From contig JAAVEM010000050.1 in the NCBI GenBank assembly GCA_014801235.1, positions 1 through 32,464 on the forward strand: DNA of 32,464 nt. The letters run 5' to 3'. How positions within the stretch are numbered: position 1 is the first letter of the stretch; each line of letters begins with the position of its first letter. The notes under the pieces are model-generated. The model made no database searches and had not been told where the DNA came from. It saw nothing but the letters and a program-made list of their open reading frames with translations. This stretch comes from Bacteroides sp. GTDB taxonomy: Bacteria; Bacteroidota; Bacteroidia; Bacteroidales; Muribaculaceae. The translations under genes were made by a program, and so were the position numbers. Shown here in pieces: positions 1 to 8,928 of the stretch.

Positions 1-171
1 CTTTATCAGAAGGCAAAGGAGAACCGCCAGCTGTCTCAGAACGGCGCGACCCGTCTTGCGGAGTGCTATGAGAACGGACTCGCCGGTCTGCCCAAGGACA
101 AAAAGATGGCTGAATCGCTTAGAAAACAGAAAACGCAAGATAATCTCGCCAATTTACTTAACGCACTTTAA
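1..171 (+). CDS. Sel1-repeat protein, C-terminal end (partial)
   Basis: Open from the first base to a TAA at 169-171; the 5' part lies outside the window. The 56 visible residues contain GATRLAECYENGLAGL followed by a PKDKKMAESL helix, the spacing of a Sel1/TPR-like repeat (A-x2-L-G/A-x2-Y-x2-G). Sel1 repeats form helical solenoids that act as protein-binding scaffolds. The tail after the repeat is polar (KQKTQDNLANLLNAL). A second Sel1-type gene lies downstream at 1129, so this may be a duplicated or eroded cluster. The length and localisation of the full protein cannot be judged. Confidence 0.7.
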   Translation, partial: LYQKAKENRQLSQNGATRLAECYENGLAGLPKDKKMAESLRKQKTQDNLANLLNAL

Positions 172-176
172 TAGTG

Positions 177-359
177 ATGGAAACTTTTCCTAGTATCCTA
201 TTATACTGTCTCGTATCATTTTGTGTTTTTGCACCGATGACTAAAAGCTATATGCCGTATGGTGTAGTTTCTGCTTCATACAATGTGGTGTTATACTTAG
301 TCAAGTGGACTAAATCAGGAACAAAAAAAGACAAGTACAGAATCTTTGTTACCTCATGA
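177..359 (+). pseudogene. short ORF, possible 5' remnant of the following VWA-like gene
   Basis: A 60-residue frame starting at ATG 177 (a GTG at 174 is also possible), beginning six bases after the upstream stop. It has a hydrophobic N-terminal stretch (ILLYCLVSFCVFAP) and ends KKDKYRIFVTS before TGA 357-359. The next frame begins EIGYTYEDYVVG at the same place, and a strand-plus-loop of the type RIFVTSDxEIGY would be natural in a VWA domain. The two frames may therefore be one broken gene. No Shine-Dalgarno sequence is visible and the frame is too short for an intact VWA N-terminus, so it may be chance coding. Low confidence. Confidence 0.25.
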
Positions 360-762
360 AATCGGCTACACATATGAGGACTATGTTGTAGGAAATCAGA
401 TTGATTGGAAGGTCGAGGCTAAGAAAGCCGCAAAAATGAATATCAGGATCGATACCGTCTCAATCTGTGGACGCCCCTGGTATAAGGAACTATCTGCAAT
501 GACCAATGGTATTACAGTTCCATTCAAGAGCAGCGGTAAGACCGGAGCAATGATCGAAACGGCAACAACAGCTCGAAGCACCATGGCATTTGCCGAATGT
601 GCCCGCAAAAGTGATGACGATTCAGTACGTAATTTTTGTGGAAAACATGTATCTGTTCTTCGAGAAAAACTCGCTCAAATGTTTTCTTCCTGCGACGATG
701 GAGAGTTGAATGACATACGGGAATCTTATTCAAAAGAAATTGACGAAACAGTAGATGAATAA
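346..762 (+). pseudogene. C-terminal fragment resembling a von Willebrand factor A domain
   Basis: The 138-residue frame opens at TTG 346 with no convincing ribosome site, so it reads as a truncated or frameshifted gene. The segment MNIRIDTVSICGR, then YKELSAMTNGITVPFKS and GAMIETATTARS, resembles the last strand and helix of VWA-type metal-ion-dependent adhesion domains (a strand giving 'xIRIDTVxxG' followed by 'L..MT.GI'). The metal-binding DxSxS motif expected near a VWA N-terminus is absent here and in the preceding frame. The C-terminal 50 residues are charged and helical. The next gene starts inside its stop codon (TAATG), which suggests former co-translation. The family call is inferred from residual motifs only. 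Confidence 0.4.
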
Positions 763-1112
763 TGGTAGATATTTGCAAACTTGTAAGCAGTCTGATTCCT
801 AAGGTGGAGTCAATGGTCCCGGAGACCTGTGACTTTAAAGCTGTTTATACAGAATATAAGGTTAATGATAGGAATCTTTGTTTGACTGATATACTTCTTA
901 AAGTTGAGCCGTTGCCTGAGCATCTGCATAGTGCTGATAACCAAAGATATCTTACAATAGTTGGTTACAAACTTCCAGTACCTATAAAATGCAGCCAAAT
1001 CCTTTGTAAAGGAACCAAAGAAGAAATATTACACATCCTGAGATCTGAATCTCTGATTCCACGGATCGAGGCTATAATACAAAGATTGAATGATAATCTA
1101 TTTGATGTCTGA
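762..1112 (+). CDS. hypothetical protein (116 aa)
   Basis: No family is recognised. The ATG at 762 overlaps the stop of the upstream frame by one base (TAATG), a coupling arrangement. The protein is soluble, without a signal peptide or membrane segment, and mixed alpha/beta in look (RNLCLTDILLKVEPLP; RYLTIVGYKLPVPIKC; a C-terminal helix ending IEAIIQRLNDNLFDV). The tight coupling suggests it worked with the VWA-like product. The following secreted gene begins 17 bases after its stop. Confidence 0.5.
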   Translation: MVDICKLVSSLIPKVESMVPETCDFKAVYTEYKVNDRNLCLTDILLKVEPLPEHLHSADNQRYLTIVGYKLPVPIKCSQILCKGTKEEILHILRSESLIPRIEAIIQRLNDNLFDV

Positions 1113-1128
1113 AAACATCCCCATAGTA

Positions 1129-2050
1129 ATGAAAAAAATTATAATCATACTTTCGGTTTTTCTCTCGGTTTTGACCGCTTTTGCTGACAAAAAGATGACT
1201 GTACGTAACTCAGATACCGGTGAATCCTTTGATGTCTTTGTCCCCTATAGGTTAAAAATATATGAGTATAATTCTAACTGGCTTGATTCTGTTCCTTATC
1301 TGATAGCAAGGGCCAGATATGGCGATCCGTGGGCCTATAAGGCTCTCGGCGACTGCTATCGTTATGGCAAAGGCGGAGTTGAACAAAGTTTATGCAAGGC
1401 ATTCGTTTACTATGGATTGTCGGGAACAAATGTTGATGAGATGGCGACTAGTACAGTCAAAGAAAAACCGACAGATCATCTAAGTCTTCTCTATAAGCTA
1501 ATTGATAAAATAGAGGGTGGTGACCATAAGGGTGTACTATGTGTATTGGACACTCTTAACCAAAATAAATATTCTGAAGCTGACATTCTAAGACTATTTA
1601 TTGTTGATTTGGACACACTTTCACTTTTACCGGTTATCGAAAGGAATATAATGTCGACAGAGATTTCCACTGACAGAATGATATTCACCTTAGTCGGTTG
1701 CATGATGTGTGAATGGTTTCCGAATTCTATTCGCAACAGGGAAGGCTTATTACCTGCAATCGCTTCAAAATTTCCACTCATATATGATAAAATTGCAGTG
1801 AAATTTTTGAGTAGTAGCCATGAAGACATGGACTCTGTCAAATTGGCTGAAAAAAGAGAAAGCCATGACATTTCTTGAAAATGCAGATAAGGAGGCGATG
1901 TTGAGCCATGAAGGCGCAGCGATTCTATATAAACATTATATGTCGGAACAGGAAGCCGGCGGAATGAATCTCGATGAAGATGAAATGGAAAGACTGGCAA
2001 CGCTCGCCGGACTACCGGAGTCGGAAACTTTTATTTTCCGTGACAAATAG
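1129..2050 (+). pseudogene. secreted Sel1-like repeat protein split by a one-base frameshift
   Basis: The start chosen is ATG 1129, because it gives a clean signal peptide (MKKIIIILSVFLSVLTAFA, cleavage near A19). Residues about 54-95 form a Sel1 repeat (AYKALGDCYRYGKGGV). The first frame runs to TGA at 1876-1878 and ends with an unnatural HDIS tail. A second frame continues the protein sensibly (AMTFLENADKEAMLSHEGAAI ... LATLAGLPESE) to TAG 2050. Removing one A from the A6 run near 1850 fuses them into one protein of about 306 residues. This could be a real inactivating mutation, slippage at the A run, or a sequencing error. The product would be an extracytoplasmic scaffold-like protein. Confidence 0.6.
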
Positions 2051-2279
2051 TAGGATTGATACGAAGATTTAGCCTGAGGCAATATGGATTCAATCGCAAT
2101 ACTGCCTAACCTCATTTATATAGTGGATTTTATAGGCTCCACACTGATAGGTCAAACGCACCCAAAAGCTGTCAAAGCAACGCAAGCCGAGACATGAACA
2201 TAGGACTGCAATCATTATCGTAGTCCTATATAAATAAAATAGAGAAACTTACCACAATCATAAAAAGGATAATTGAAAA

Positions 2280-3563
2280 ATGAAACACTTTCTTACTATA
2301 GTAATAGTATTCGTCATTGCTATCGTTGTCTTTATTACCGTGGATTGGAACGGTATTGATTTATCATCAGCGGTAGACACAAGCTATAATAAGCTACTAA
2401 AATCTGATACTTCCTCTGATAGTCAAATAGAATTGGATGAAGATTTAGAATTGTGGCGCGATACCGTGATGTATGCCAAAGGTCATGCTTTCGGATATAG
2501 TGGGGATTTATCAATGTGGGGCGGATGGTATCTCGATACTGTATATGTCGGAAATGATCTGATGCTGACTTATGACTCGGTAGGCCCAACTTTGTTGAAG
2601 CTGAGTCTTGTGACAAGAGAACTCATCGTTGACCTTGAAGATTCTGATGTGATTAACAAGATAAAGAACTTCATGAATCCGATCGACGGGTTCAAGCGGT
2701 TCAGTAAATGCTACGAGGAGTGTCTTGATTCATTGTATTACGAGGGATATGGTTATGATGAATATATGGGTAATTTTTCATTCGAAGTGGACTATGCAGA
2801 CAGTTGTAATGAAAATGCCGGAAAGATAAACCGTTTTACATGTGAATTAACAGGGCTATCTGAAAACGAAAAGTCCAACATTCCGAGCCTCTCAGCTTTT
2901 TATGCAGGAGTAAAACCTATAAAATACTATAGACAAATCTATACCGGTAATGACAATGATATGCAGTGTCTTTCGGATTTTTTAGCCCACAAGACATTTG
3001 AAAATTGGAAACTCGGTGGAGATTTTGGTATGGGGTCAAGTGCAGCAACCTTGGCAATAAGACCCCACATTGCGAATGAAAGATACGTGACATTCAGCAA
3101 GTATGAGTACGAACGCGAAGGGATTGGTCATGGTATGTACACTCAAACATTTCATACGTTCAATATGAAAAGCGGAAAAGAGCTAAGTAACAAGGATATT
3201 TTCAAAAGCCAATCTCTCGATAAGGTCAAAATGAATTTGTTTGAAGTTATTGCCCAGGACCCGCATTATCTTGCTTGGCATGGTGGATCTGTATTACCGT
3301 CAGATGTAGGGTATATGATTGAAGCATGGAAGTCTCCTAATCCGATTCTTAAAGGAACAGAATGGGAGGCGCCAGAGAAAGAGGACTGCTTTGAACTCCC
3401 TGACGGAGCATTGACAAAATTAGGAGTAGTGTTCTCTTTTCAGCCCTACGAGATAGACTGTTGGGCTGCCGGAGCCTACCATTTCATCGTTCCCTATAAT
3501 AAACTGATGCCTTATCTGACACCCGAAGTTAAAAGTCTTATAAGCGATTCAAACTTAAAATAA
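2280..3563 (+). CDS. membrane-anchored or exported protein with DUF3298-like C-terminus
   Basis: 427 residues. Residues 4-22 form a hydrophobic signal anchor (FLTIVIVFVIAIVVFITV), followed by an acidic linker. The last 100 residues carry the layout of the DUF3298/RsiV-type domain: KSGKELSNKDIF near residue 305, then LPDGALTKLGVVFSFQPYEI, an alanine/glycine turn, and FIVPYNKLMPYL. That domain is found in extracytoplasmic proteins, some of which bind lysozyme, but nothing here shows lysozyme binding. The middle part is Tyr- and Asp-rich and unrecognised. A purine-rich AAAAAGGA lies about 12 bases before the ATG. The next gene starts 19 bases downstream. Confidence 0.6.
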   Translation: MKHFLTIVIVFVIAIVVFITVDWNGIDLSSAVDTSYNKLLKSDTSSDSQIELDEDLELWRDTVMYAKGHAFGYSGDLSMWGGWYLDTVYVGNDLMLTYDSVGPTLLKLSLVTRELIVDLEDSDVINKIKNFMNPIDGFKRFSKCYEECLDSLYYEGYGYDEYMGNFSFEVDYADSCNENAGKINRFTCELTGLSENEKSNIPSLSAFYAGVKPIKYYRQIYTGNDNDMQCLSDFLAHKTFENWKLGGDFGMGSSAATLAIRPHIANERYVTFSKYEYEREGIGHGMYTQTFHTFNMKSGKELSNKDIFKSQSLDKVKMNLFEVIAQDPHYLAWHGGSVLPSDVGYMIEAWKSPNPILKGTEWEAPEKEDCFELPDGALTKLGVVFSFQPYEIDCWAAGAYHFIVPYNKLMPYLTPEVKSLISDSNLK

Positions 3564-3582
3564 ACTTCTAATACTTCAAAGA

Positions 3583-5022
3583 ATGATACGTAACTTATAC
3601 GGTAACAAGATGTTCATTGCCGACCTTATCCTAACAAGTATTTGGGCGCTCTTCTTTAGTCGCTATTGCAATTCTTTACTATTGCTGGCACTGATGATTC
3701 CGATAAGGATTGCGCTATGCTTTGAAATGGAGCACAAATCGCCATGGACGCTTATCTCTGCCACGGGATTCCTGATCGCGTATATTTGTGCCGATTGTTT
3801 TATCAAGCCTTTTAAGTGGATGGTATATATCTTCTTCTACGTCATCGGTGAATCCGAATTGATTATCGATCCAATCTCTCAATCATTTGAATGGGAGATG
3901 GAGCTTTTTGTAGGCATAATCTCAGTGCTTTGGTTCCTTTGGCTTGCCGTTATGCCAATTATAATAGGCTTTCGCACTCATGTGTTTAAAGAAATTCCAT
4001 GGAAAAATAAATGGATATGGCTCTACCTGATAATATTTACAGCCATAAGCGTATGGGGTATGTTTATAGAGGGGAAATTGGGCGGATTCCTTCTTGGACT
4101 TGGAGTATCTTTGCTCCCGATGGTCTACTGGTGTATAAGCAATCGACACAGACGCTCACCGATTCAGCTTATACTTAACGACAGAAAGATAAGATGGTAT
4201 CTCATTTATGCAGTTTTCATGTTAACAGCAATTACAATCGGGCTGAAAGATATTTATTCCATGAAGTTGCTCGGATTGCTTACTTTTCCGGCATTTTTCT
4301 ATATCATGTTAATAAGATCCTTTAGGCTCGGCACGGTGCTTACCCGCTGTTGCATAGCTCTATTTGTCTCAGGTTTGCTTTACTGGCTTACTCTTGACGA
4401 AGGAGAAACAGCGTCGGTAGTTATGCTTATTATTGCGGTTGTTCTCATTATATATGTCGGAATAACTATGATAATAAAAACCAAACGATGTTCTGCGGCT
4501 GTATTCTTAATGATAATTGTTCCGGCTGTGATCATTCCATCTATTCTCGGGTTTAATCCATATATTATCCTTGATGCAGACTACACCCGCATGTATGCCT
4601 CTAATCTTTCAGTACGGCAAGGGGTATATGTAGTTGAGCAGTATGCTGAGCTGGCAGAAAAGGGGACTCCATATTATTGGTGCAAAAAGCATGGACTCAG
4701 AGATAGATATGGAATGATTCTACCTATGGAATACAATGAACTTAAGGTAATCGATGGCTGGGGACGTTTCATTGCAACCAATTATCATTTGTGCAATGGA
4801 AGCCGTAAATCAGATCAACGGTATGGCGTGTTTGACTTAAGGAAAAGAAAGTTTGTGGTCGATCCGGCTAATATGGAAGTCATGGATATTGAAAGGATAG
4901 ATGACAAGTCGTTCAAACTTATCAATCTGGAAGAAAAACATTTCGCAACATTATACTTGTGGGGAGAGTATCAGGGTAAGTATTACAATGAAGCACACGT
5001 TGAGCCTCATTTCGCTGAATAA
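3583..5022 (+). CDS. polytopic membrane protein with soluble WG-repeat-like tail
   Basis: 479 residues. The first 330 contain about nine or ten hydrophobic stretches (LLLLALMIPIRIALCF, LIAYICADCFI, WLYLIIFTAISVWGMFI, VVMLIIAVVLIIYVGITMII and others), so it is an inner-membrane protein. From residue about 340 the protein is soluble and has two units of the type RYGMILPMEYNEL ... QRYGVFDLRKRKFVV, which resemble degenerate WG (beta-propeller-like) repeats. No catalytic motif is visible. It sits 19 bases after the DUF3298-like gene, so the two are probably co-transcribed. The function is unknown. Confidence 0.6.
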   Translation: MIRNLYGNKMFIADLILTSIWALFFSRYCNSLLLLALMIPIRIALCFEMEHKSPWTLISATGFLIAYICADCFIKPFKWMVYIFFYVIGESELIIDPISQSFEWEMELFVGIISVLWFLWLAVMPIIIGFRTHVFKEIPWKNKWIWLYLIIFTAISVWGMFIEGKLGGFLLGLGVSLLPMVYWCISNRHRRSPIQLILNDRKIRWYLIYAVFMLTAITIGLKDIYSMKLLGLLTFPAFFYIMLIRSFRLGTVLTRCCIALFVSGLLYWLTLDEGETASVVMLIIAVVLIIYVGITMIIKTKRCSAAVFLMIIVPAVIIPSILGFNPYIILDADYTRMYASNLSVRQGVYVVEQYAELAEKGTPYYWCKKHGLRDRYGMILPMEYNELKVIDGWGRFIATNYHLCNGSRKSDQRYGVFDLRKRKFVVDPANMEVMDIERIDDKSFKLINLEEKHFATLYLWGEYQGKYYNEAHVEPHFAE

Positions 5023-5173
5023 TAAACACCTTTCGCATATTTAATTGAGCAATCGGAGAATGTTGATGTCAACATCTACTATAATTAACGGATAAAGACA
5101 GCTTCAACGAGTGGCACATCGCACGGAGCAATAAATAGTATTATACAGATCTAATCATCTAAAATATTAGTGT

Positions 5174-5614
5174 ATGAACAGATTCGTTATTTTGGTGGTC
5201 GTCTTAGTTATCAACATGACTGCGACATTTGCCCAAAAACACAACTTGAGTGTAGAGGATGTATTTGAAGCGGCTTCTCGGATAGCTGGTTTCGAGAAAG
5301 TGAAATACATGGATGACAGTTTCAATTTCCCTAAAAATTTAGGTAAGCCATCCATGATTATTCATGGAAACGCAGAACCTCGCGAGGCTGTGCTGAGTTT
5401 TATAGCGCAGCTTCCGGATGGCTCAATTGTATACGATGATACCGATAAATCAGGTCGCTTTGACAGGCTGTTTCTGGATCAAGTTAACTACTATCTACTA
5501 TATGTCCATATAGGAATAAGCGGGAATGACTCTGTGCTTATCCTTTTTAAAGGAGGGAAAAGGAAAAACATAGACAAGTTTATCAACAAGATTACTGCCG
5601 AGAGGCGTGATTGA
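5174..5614 (+). CDS. small secreted protein of unknown function (146 aa)
   Basis: A signal peptide is clear (MNRFVILVVVLVINMTATFA, cleavage before QKHN). The mature part is about 126 residues with an alternating pattern (VEDVFEAASRIAGFEKVKYM; SVLILFKGGKRKNIDKFINKI) that looks like a compact periplasmic domain. No cysteines or catalytic motif are visible. Bacteroidales carry several families of such small exported proteins, but I cannot name one. The 150-base gap before it is AT-rich with no clear promoter. Confidence 0.6.
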   Translation: MNRFVILVVVLVINMTATFAQKHNLSVEDVFEAASRIAGFEKVKYMDDSFNFPKNLGKPSMIIHGNAEPREAVLSFIAQLPDGSIVYDDTDKSGRFDRLFLDQVNYYLLYVHIGISGNDSVLILFKGGKRKNIDKFINKITAERRD

Positions 5615-5736
5615 CGTTGTCGACTTAAAATATCCGAATCGAGGATTATGTTTCGCTACCGTCAAAATCTCTATGTAAGTGGGGTGGTGTCGGGATTTTT
5701 TGTAATTTTGTTGTTGCAAAAAGAGATGGAGTTTTT

Positions 5737-6087
5737 ATGGTGAAGCAATGCTCAATTTTGTTTGGATGTCTTGCCGCAGGCGAGTTTTTGTCATGGATAT
5801 TGTCGCTTTCCATTCCGGGGAGCATAATAGGGATGCTGCTGTTGACGGCATTGTTGCAGATGGGTGTGGTCAAGGTGGAGTCGGTCAAGGGTATCAGTCG
5901 GTTTTTGGTGTCGAACATGGGGTTTTTCTTTGTTCCGCCGGGAGTGGCTCTGATGCTGTACTTCGATCTTATTGCCGCTGAATGGCTTCCAATCACTGTC
6001 GCCACTGTCATAAGCATAGCTCTTGTGCTGGTTGTCACGGGACAGGTTCATCAATTTTTCCGCCGTCATGGAATATTTAGAAAGTGA
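5737..6087 (+). CDS. lrgA: LrgA/CidA family membrane protein
   Basis: 116 residues with four hydrophobic segments and the family signature LSIPGSIIGMLLLTALL near residues 24-40, followed by VPPGVALMLYFDLI. LrgA/CidA proteins are holin-like inner-membrane proteins that act with LrgB in murein hydrolase control; in several bacteria the pair has been linked to export of pyruvate or glycolate. ATG 5737 gives a normal family length. A TAATTTTG at 5703-5710 could be a -7 element, but no good -33 box is present. The stop lies 20 bases inside lrgB, so the two are translationally coupled. Confidence 0.85.
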   Translation: MVKQCSILFGCLAAGEFLSWILSLSIPGSIIGMLLLTALLQMGVVKVESVKGISRFLVSNMGFFFVPPGVALMLYFDLIAAEWLPITVATVISIALVLVVTGQVHQFFRRHGIFRK

Positions 6088-6760
6088 GATATTTCTCATC
6101 GCCTTTACGTTTGCCGTCTATTGGGGGGCGAAGAAGCTTCAATCGGCGACGGGTCTTGTGATTTTGAATCCGATGTTGATCACAATCGCAGTGTTGATCG
6201 CGTTTTTGAAATTGACCGGAATAAGCTACTCGACCTATTACAGCGGCGGGAGGATGATTGAATTCTGGCTGAAACCGGCGATAGTGGCGCTTGGCGTTCC
6301 TCTCTATGCGCAAATCAACACTATCAGGCGGCAGTTGCTTCCGATCGTTATGTCGCAGTTCGCAGGTTGTCTGACGGGGATAATATCGGTGACGCTTATC
6401 GCCAAAGGGCTTGGGGCGAGCCGGGAGGTGATTATATCGCTCGCTCCTAAATCGGTCAGTACGCCGATCGCTCTTGAAATATCGTCGAAGCTCGACGGGA
6501 TTCCTTCGCTGACGGCTGCGATTGTGGTGTGCGTTGGGCTGATTGGGTCAATTTTCGGGATGAAAGTGCTTACTTACGGGCATATCAGCAGTCCCATCGC
6601 CCAGTCGTTGAGCATGGGTACGGCGGCGCACGTTATCGGCACAACCCGAGTGGCTGAATATGGCGATCGATATGGAGCTTATGCGACGCTGGGACTGATT
6701 ATAAACGGAGTGCTCACATCGGTGTTAGCGGGTCCGATTCTGCGGTTGATGGGGATTTGA
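6068..6760 (+). CDS. lrgB: LrgB family membrane protein
   Basis: 230 residues from ATG 6068 (MEYLESEIFLIAF), which overlaps the end of lrgA by 20 bases. An upstream in-frame start at 6023 would add residues that match lrgA in another frame and nothing in the family. Family signatures are LAPKSVSTPIALEISSKLDG (about residues 138-157), GLIGSIFGMKVL and MGTAAHVIGTTRVAEYG. Six or seven membrane segments are evident. It works with LrgA as the second component of the holin/antiholin-like or metabolite-export system. Confidence 0.9.
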   Translation: MEYLESEIFLIAFTFAVYWGAKKLQSATGLVILNPMLITIAVLIAFLKLTGISYSTYYSGGRMIEFWLKPAIVALGVPLYAQINTIRRQLLPIVMSQFAGCLTGIISVTLIAKGLGASREVIISLAPKSVSTPIALEISSKLDGIPSLTAAIVVCVGLIGSIFGMKVLTYGHISSPIAQSLSMGTAAHVIGTTRVAEYGDRYGAYATLGLIINGVLTSVLAGPILRLMGI

Positions 6761-6802
6761 AGTCTCTTGGGGAATTGTCGATGTGAGCGATTTTTCAAGA
6801 GT

Positions 6803-6834
6803 GTTGGATGTGTCGGCTGTTTTTCGTATATTTG
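6803..6834 (+). promoter_or_regulatory. candidate Bacteroidota promoter for uvrB-ygiQ
   Basis: TATATTTG at 6827-6834 matches the Bacteroidota -7 consensus TAnnTTTG exactly. A GTTG at 6803-6806 lies 20 bases upstream and fits the -33 TTTG box with one mismatch. Transcription would start near 6841, about 15 bases before the uvrB ATG, giving a very short leader. No SOS-type operator is visible. Confidence 0.6.
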
Positions 6835-6855
6835 TAAGTTAAACTGAAAAACATA

Positions 6856-8928
6856 ATGAATTTCCAGCTTGAATCAAAATATGCTCCTACGGGAGACCAG
6901 CCGCAGGCAATAGCGGAAATTGTTGACGGTCTTAACTCCGGAACCAAGGCGCAGACGCTTCTCGGAGTGACCGGCTCGGGAAAGACTTTTACCATGGCTA
7001 ATGTCATCGCCGAGGTGAACCGTCCGACCCTCATATTGAGCCATAACAAGACGCTCGCCGCCCAGCTTTATGGAGAGTTCAAACAGTTCTTTCCCAATAA
7101 TGCAGTGGAATATTTCGTGAGCTACTACGATTATTATCAGCCGGAAGCATATATACCGTCGTCGGACAAGTATATAGAAAAGGACTTGATGATAAATGAC
7201 GAGATTGACAAACTGCGTCTCGCCACAATCTCGGCGCTGCTTTCGGGACGACGTGATGTGATAGTAGTGTCGTCGGTGTCCTGTCTATATGGCGTAGGAA
7301 ATCCCGAGGACTTCAACGCGAGCGTGGTAAGCATAAAGGTGGGTCAGAAGATAGCCCGCAATGTTTTTCTGCGCAAGCTTGTGGACGCTCTCTACAGCCG
7401 CAATGAAACTGAACTGAGCCGAGGCACGTTCAGGGTGAAGGGTGACACGGTGGACATCAGGCTTGCCTATGAAGAGATAACATTGAGGGTTATATTCTGG
7501 GGCGATGAAATCGAATCTATCGCCACAATTCACCCTGACGACGGTGTGTCGCTCGGGAAGCACGATTCGTTCAATATATATCCGGCTAATGTGTTTGTGA
7601 CTTCGCGCGAGCGCATCGGCACGGCAATCGCCAAGATGGAGATTGACCTCGGCGATCAGGTGGGTTATTTCCGCCGCGAGGGAAAGGAGCTTGAGGCGAG
7701 CCGCCTTTATGAGCGCACGACATATGATATAGAGATGATAAGGGAGATAGGGCACTGTTCGGGCATCGAGAACTATAGCCGCTATTTCGACGGCAGGGAG
7801 CCGGGGATGCGTCCGTTCTGCCTGCTCGACTATTTTCCCAAGGATTTCCTCACCATTATCGATGAGAGCCACGTGACGGTGCCTCAAATCAGAGCCATGT
7901 ATGGCGGCGACCTCTCGCGCAAGATGAATCTCGTTGAGTATGGTTTCCGATTGTCGGCAGCGCTTGACAACCGTCCGCTGAAGTTCAATGAATTTGAGTC
8001 GCTGACGGGGCAGACGGTTTATGTGAGCGCTACTCCCGCCGATTATGAGCTTGAGAAGAGCGAGGGCGTGATAGTGGAGCAGATTATCCGTCCCACGGGG
8101 CTTCTTGACCCGATAATAACGGTGCGTCCGTCGTTGAATCAGATTGACGACTTGCTGGAGGAGATTCAGCAGCGCATTGAGCTGGACGAGCGTGTGCTTG
8201 TCACTACGCTTACCAAGCGAATGGCTGAGGAGCTTAACGAATATCTGTTGAAACTCAGGGTGAAGGCGGCTTATATCCACAGCGACGTGGAGACTCTTGA
8301 CCGCATAAAAATACTTGACGACCTGAGAGCGGGGGTGTATGACGTGCTTATCGGCGTTAACCTGCTCAGGGAGGGTCTTGACTTGCCTGAGGTGTCGCTC
8401 GTCGCTATTCTTGACGCTGACAAGGAGGGTTTTCTGAGGAGCCACAGGTCATTGACTCAGACGGTGGGCCGCGCCGCCCGAAATCTGAACGGCACTGTCA
8501 TCATGTATGCCGATAAAATCACTGACTCGATGAAGCAGACTATCGAGGAAACCGAACGCCGGCGCGCTATTCAGCTTGCTTATAACGAGGAGCATGGAAT
8601 CACGCCGCAAGCTATTGTCAAAGCCCGTCAGGCTATTATCGGGGTCGACGAGGAGGATTTGCTTCCGCAGCGCAATCCGAGAGGAGCCGCCGCTTCGCCC
8701 AAAAAGCAGCGTAAGGAAGCGGTGCCCTATATTCAGGAATATACCACCACTGTCAATATTGCCGCAGATCCGGTTATTCCTTACATGAACAAGAACGAGC
8801 TGCAACGAGCCATCACTCGACTCAGGGGCGAAATGGTCGATGCTGCCAAGAGAATGGATTTCATGGAAGCGGCGCGTATGCGTGACGAATTGATGAAGAT
8901 GGAGGAGCATCTGGCAACATTGAAATGA
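6856..8928 (+). CDS. uvrB: UvrABC system protein B (excinuclease subunit)
   Basis: 690 residues, the usual length of UvrB. It is the damage-verifying DNA helicase-like subunit of nucleotide excision repair, loaded by UvrA and then partnering UvrC. Visible motifs are Walker A GVTGSGKT (37-44, K43), the aromatic beta-hairpin YYDYYQPEAYIP, the Walker B/DESH box at 336-339, helicase motif VI QTVGRAARN, and a C-terminal UVR domain (LRGEMVDAAKRMDFMEAARMRDEL) that contacts UvrC. The stop overlaps the next start (ATGA), so ygiQ is in the same transcript. Confidence 0.97.
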   Translation: MNFQLESKYAPTGDQPQAIAEIVDGLNSGTKAQTLLGVTGSGKTFTMANVIAEVNRPTLILSHNKTLAAQLYGEFKQFFPNNAVEYFVSYYDYYQPEAYIPSSDKYIEKDLMINDEIDKLRLATISALLSGRRDVIVVSSVSCLYGVGNPEDFNASVVSIKVGQKIARNVFLRKLVDALYSRNETELSRGTFRVKGDTVDIRLAYEEITLRVIFWGDEIESIATIHPDDGVSLGKHDSFNIYPANVFVTSRERIGTAIAKMEIDLGDQVGYFRREGKELEASRLYERTTYDIEMIREIGHCSGIENYSRYFDGREPGMRPFCLLDYFPKDFLTIIDESHVTVPQIRAMYGGDLSRKMNLVEYGFRLSAALDNRPLKFNEFESLTGQTVYVSATPADYELEKSEGVIVEQIIRPTGLLDPIITVRPSLNQIDDLLEEIQQRIELDERVLVTTLTKRMAEELNEYLLKLRVKAAYIHSDVETLDRIKILDDLRAGVYDVLIGVNLLREGLDLPEVSLVAILDADKEGFLRSHRSLTQTVGRAARNLNGTVIMYADKITDSMKQTIEETERRRAIQLAYNEEHGITPQAIVKARQAIIGVDEEDLLPQRNPRGAAASPKKQRKEAVPYIQEYTTTVNIAADPVIPYMNKNELQRAITRLRGEMVDAAKRMDFMEAARMRDELMKMEEHLATLK

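Noticed and set aside
1840-1860. Programmed -1 frameshift at A-AAA-AAG
   Set aside because: The reading frames need a +1 shift, and neither coding frame places the heptamer in the required phase.
5648-5743. 31-codon frame just upstream of lrgA
   Set aside because: Hydrophobic but without a start signal; it overlaps the likely lrgA promoter region and probably has no function.
7285-8445. 386-codon open frame on the minus strand
   Set aside because: It lies wholly opposite uvrB, whose motifs are complete; the antisense frame has a His/Arg/Leu-rich shadow composition.
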